A stretch of 5,661 bases of DNA, taken from Rhodothermia bacterium (lineage in GTDB: Bacteria; Bacteroidota; Rhodothermia; Balneolales; Natronogracilivirgulaceae). A program made the position numbers and the translations under genes. The DNA lies in the NCBI GenBank assembly GCA_007122185.1, contig SKUI01000191.1, positions 1-5,661 on the forward strand, in the 5' to 3' direction. Each line of letters opens with the position of its first letter. The first letter of the stretch is position 1. The notes beneath the pieces were generated by a model. The model was not told the origin of the DNA and did no database searches. It saw only the letters and a list, made by a program, of their open reading frames with translations. Shown here piece after piece: positions 5,343 to 5,661 of the stretch.

Positions 5343-5661
5343 ATGATAATCCGAGGTTTTTACACATTCCTTATCCTTGCTGCCCTGCTCATTTCCACCT
5401 CAAGCGGACAGGCGTTTGAGGAAGCGAAATACGGCGGCGATTTTCTCTCCGTGGGTGGTGGCGCCAGACCCCTCGGTATGGGCAGCGCGTACACGGCCAT
5501 CACCCGCGATGTACTGTCCGGATACTGGAATCCTGCCGGGCTCTCCGGGGTGCCCAACTGGCAGTTCGCCTATATGCACTCCGAACGGTTTGCCGGCGTG
5601 GTTGGATATGACTATGGAGCCGTCGCCATGCCCGTCGAAGGATCCGGCGGCGTATTCGCCC
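5343..5661 (+). CDS. PorV/PorQ-family outer-membrane protein, N-terminal part (runs off the window)
   Basis: Only the first 106 codons are present; the gene continues beyond the right edge. The product begins with a Sec signal peptide: MIIRGFYT, a hydrophobic core FLILAALLIS, and a likely signal peptidase I site after SSGQA (about residue 24). The mature start carries the signature of the PorV/PorQ (UPF0164/DUF3308, FadL-like beta-barrel) family: FLSVGGGARPLGMGSAYTAI (34-53), then YWNPAGLSG (61-69). An alternating strand pattern follows (WQFAYMHSERFAGVVGYDYGAVAMP). PorV in Bacteroidota is an outer-membrane component of the type IX secretion system, but the wider family has many paralogues of unknown role, so T9SS function is not established. 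The ATG at 5343 is the only ATG in frame after a stop at 5286-5288. No Shine-Dalgarno is seen, which is common in this phylum. It is transcribed away from dnaN. Confidence 0.88.
   Translation, partial: MIIRGFYTFLILAALLISTSSGQAFEEAKYGGDFLSVGGGARPLGMGSAYTAITRDVLSGYWNPAGLSGVPNWQFAYMHSERFAGVVGYDYGAVAMPVEGSGGVFA

Noticed and set aside
1..5661. CRISPR, insertion sequence, tRNA, phage or defence system
   Set aside because: No repeated spacer arrays, transposase or integrase motifs, cloverleaf-like segments or known defence domains are visible; the genes are mainly housekeeping or envelope genes.

Overview
This window looks like ordinary chromosomal DNA from a member of the Bacteroidota/Balneolota/Rhodothermota assemblage. 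The clues are a PorV/PorQ-type outer-membrane protein with its GARPLGMG and YWNPAGL motifs, a sliding clamp ending in MPVML plus a short tail, and an arginyl-tRNA synthetase of the KMST(RKxN) type. Base composition is balanced and Shine-Dalgarno sequences are mostly weak. The lineage is an inference from protein character only.

Layout: argS (11-1645, +) is complete and meets a class I SAM-dependent methyltransferase gene (1658-2308, -) tail to tail with only 12 bp between them. Upstream of the methyltransferase on the minus strand is a 172-bp spacer with two inverted repeats, then a small STAS/SEC14-like protein gene (2481-2897, -). A 226-bp AT-rich spacer with a clean 7-bp-stem hairpin (2952-2970) follows. 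Then comes a tightly spaced pair transcribed leftwards: dnaN (3938-5053, -) followed after 7 bp by a SAM hydrolase of the DUF62 family (3124-3930, -). A 289-bp divergent intergenic region (5054-5342) separates dnaN from the 5' part of a PorV/PorQ-family gene (5343 to the right edge, +).

Function: the window mixes translation (ArgRS), replication processivity (beta clamp), SAM turnover (SAM hydrolase), a methyltransferase of unknown substrate, a STAS-like protein of unknown role and an outer-membrane beta-barrel precursor. Four consecutive minus-strand genes (dnaN, SAM hydrolase, STAS-like, methyltransferase) could be partly co-transcribed. Only dnaN and the SAM hydrolase are close enough to call an operon with confidence. 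Two of the four concern S-adenosylmethionine, which is suggestive but not proof of a shared role.

I see no tRNA, rRNA, CRISPR array, insertion sequence, phage gene or obvious novel system. The points most worth a second look are the dnaN/SAM hydrolase coupling, the uncharacterised STAS-like gene with its structured leader, the GTG start of the methyltransferase, and a 13-bp tandem duplication over the argS start codon.
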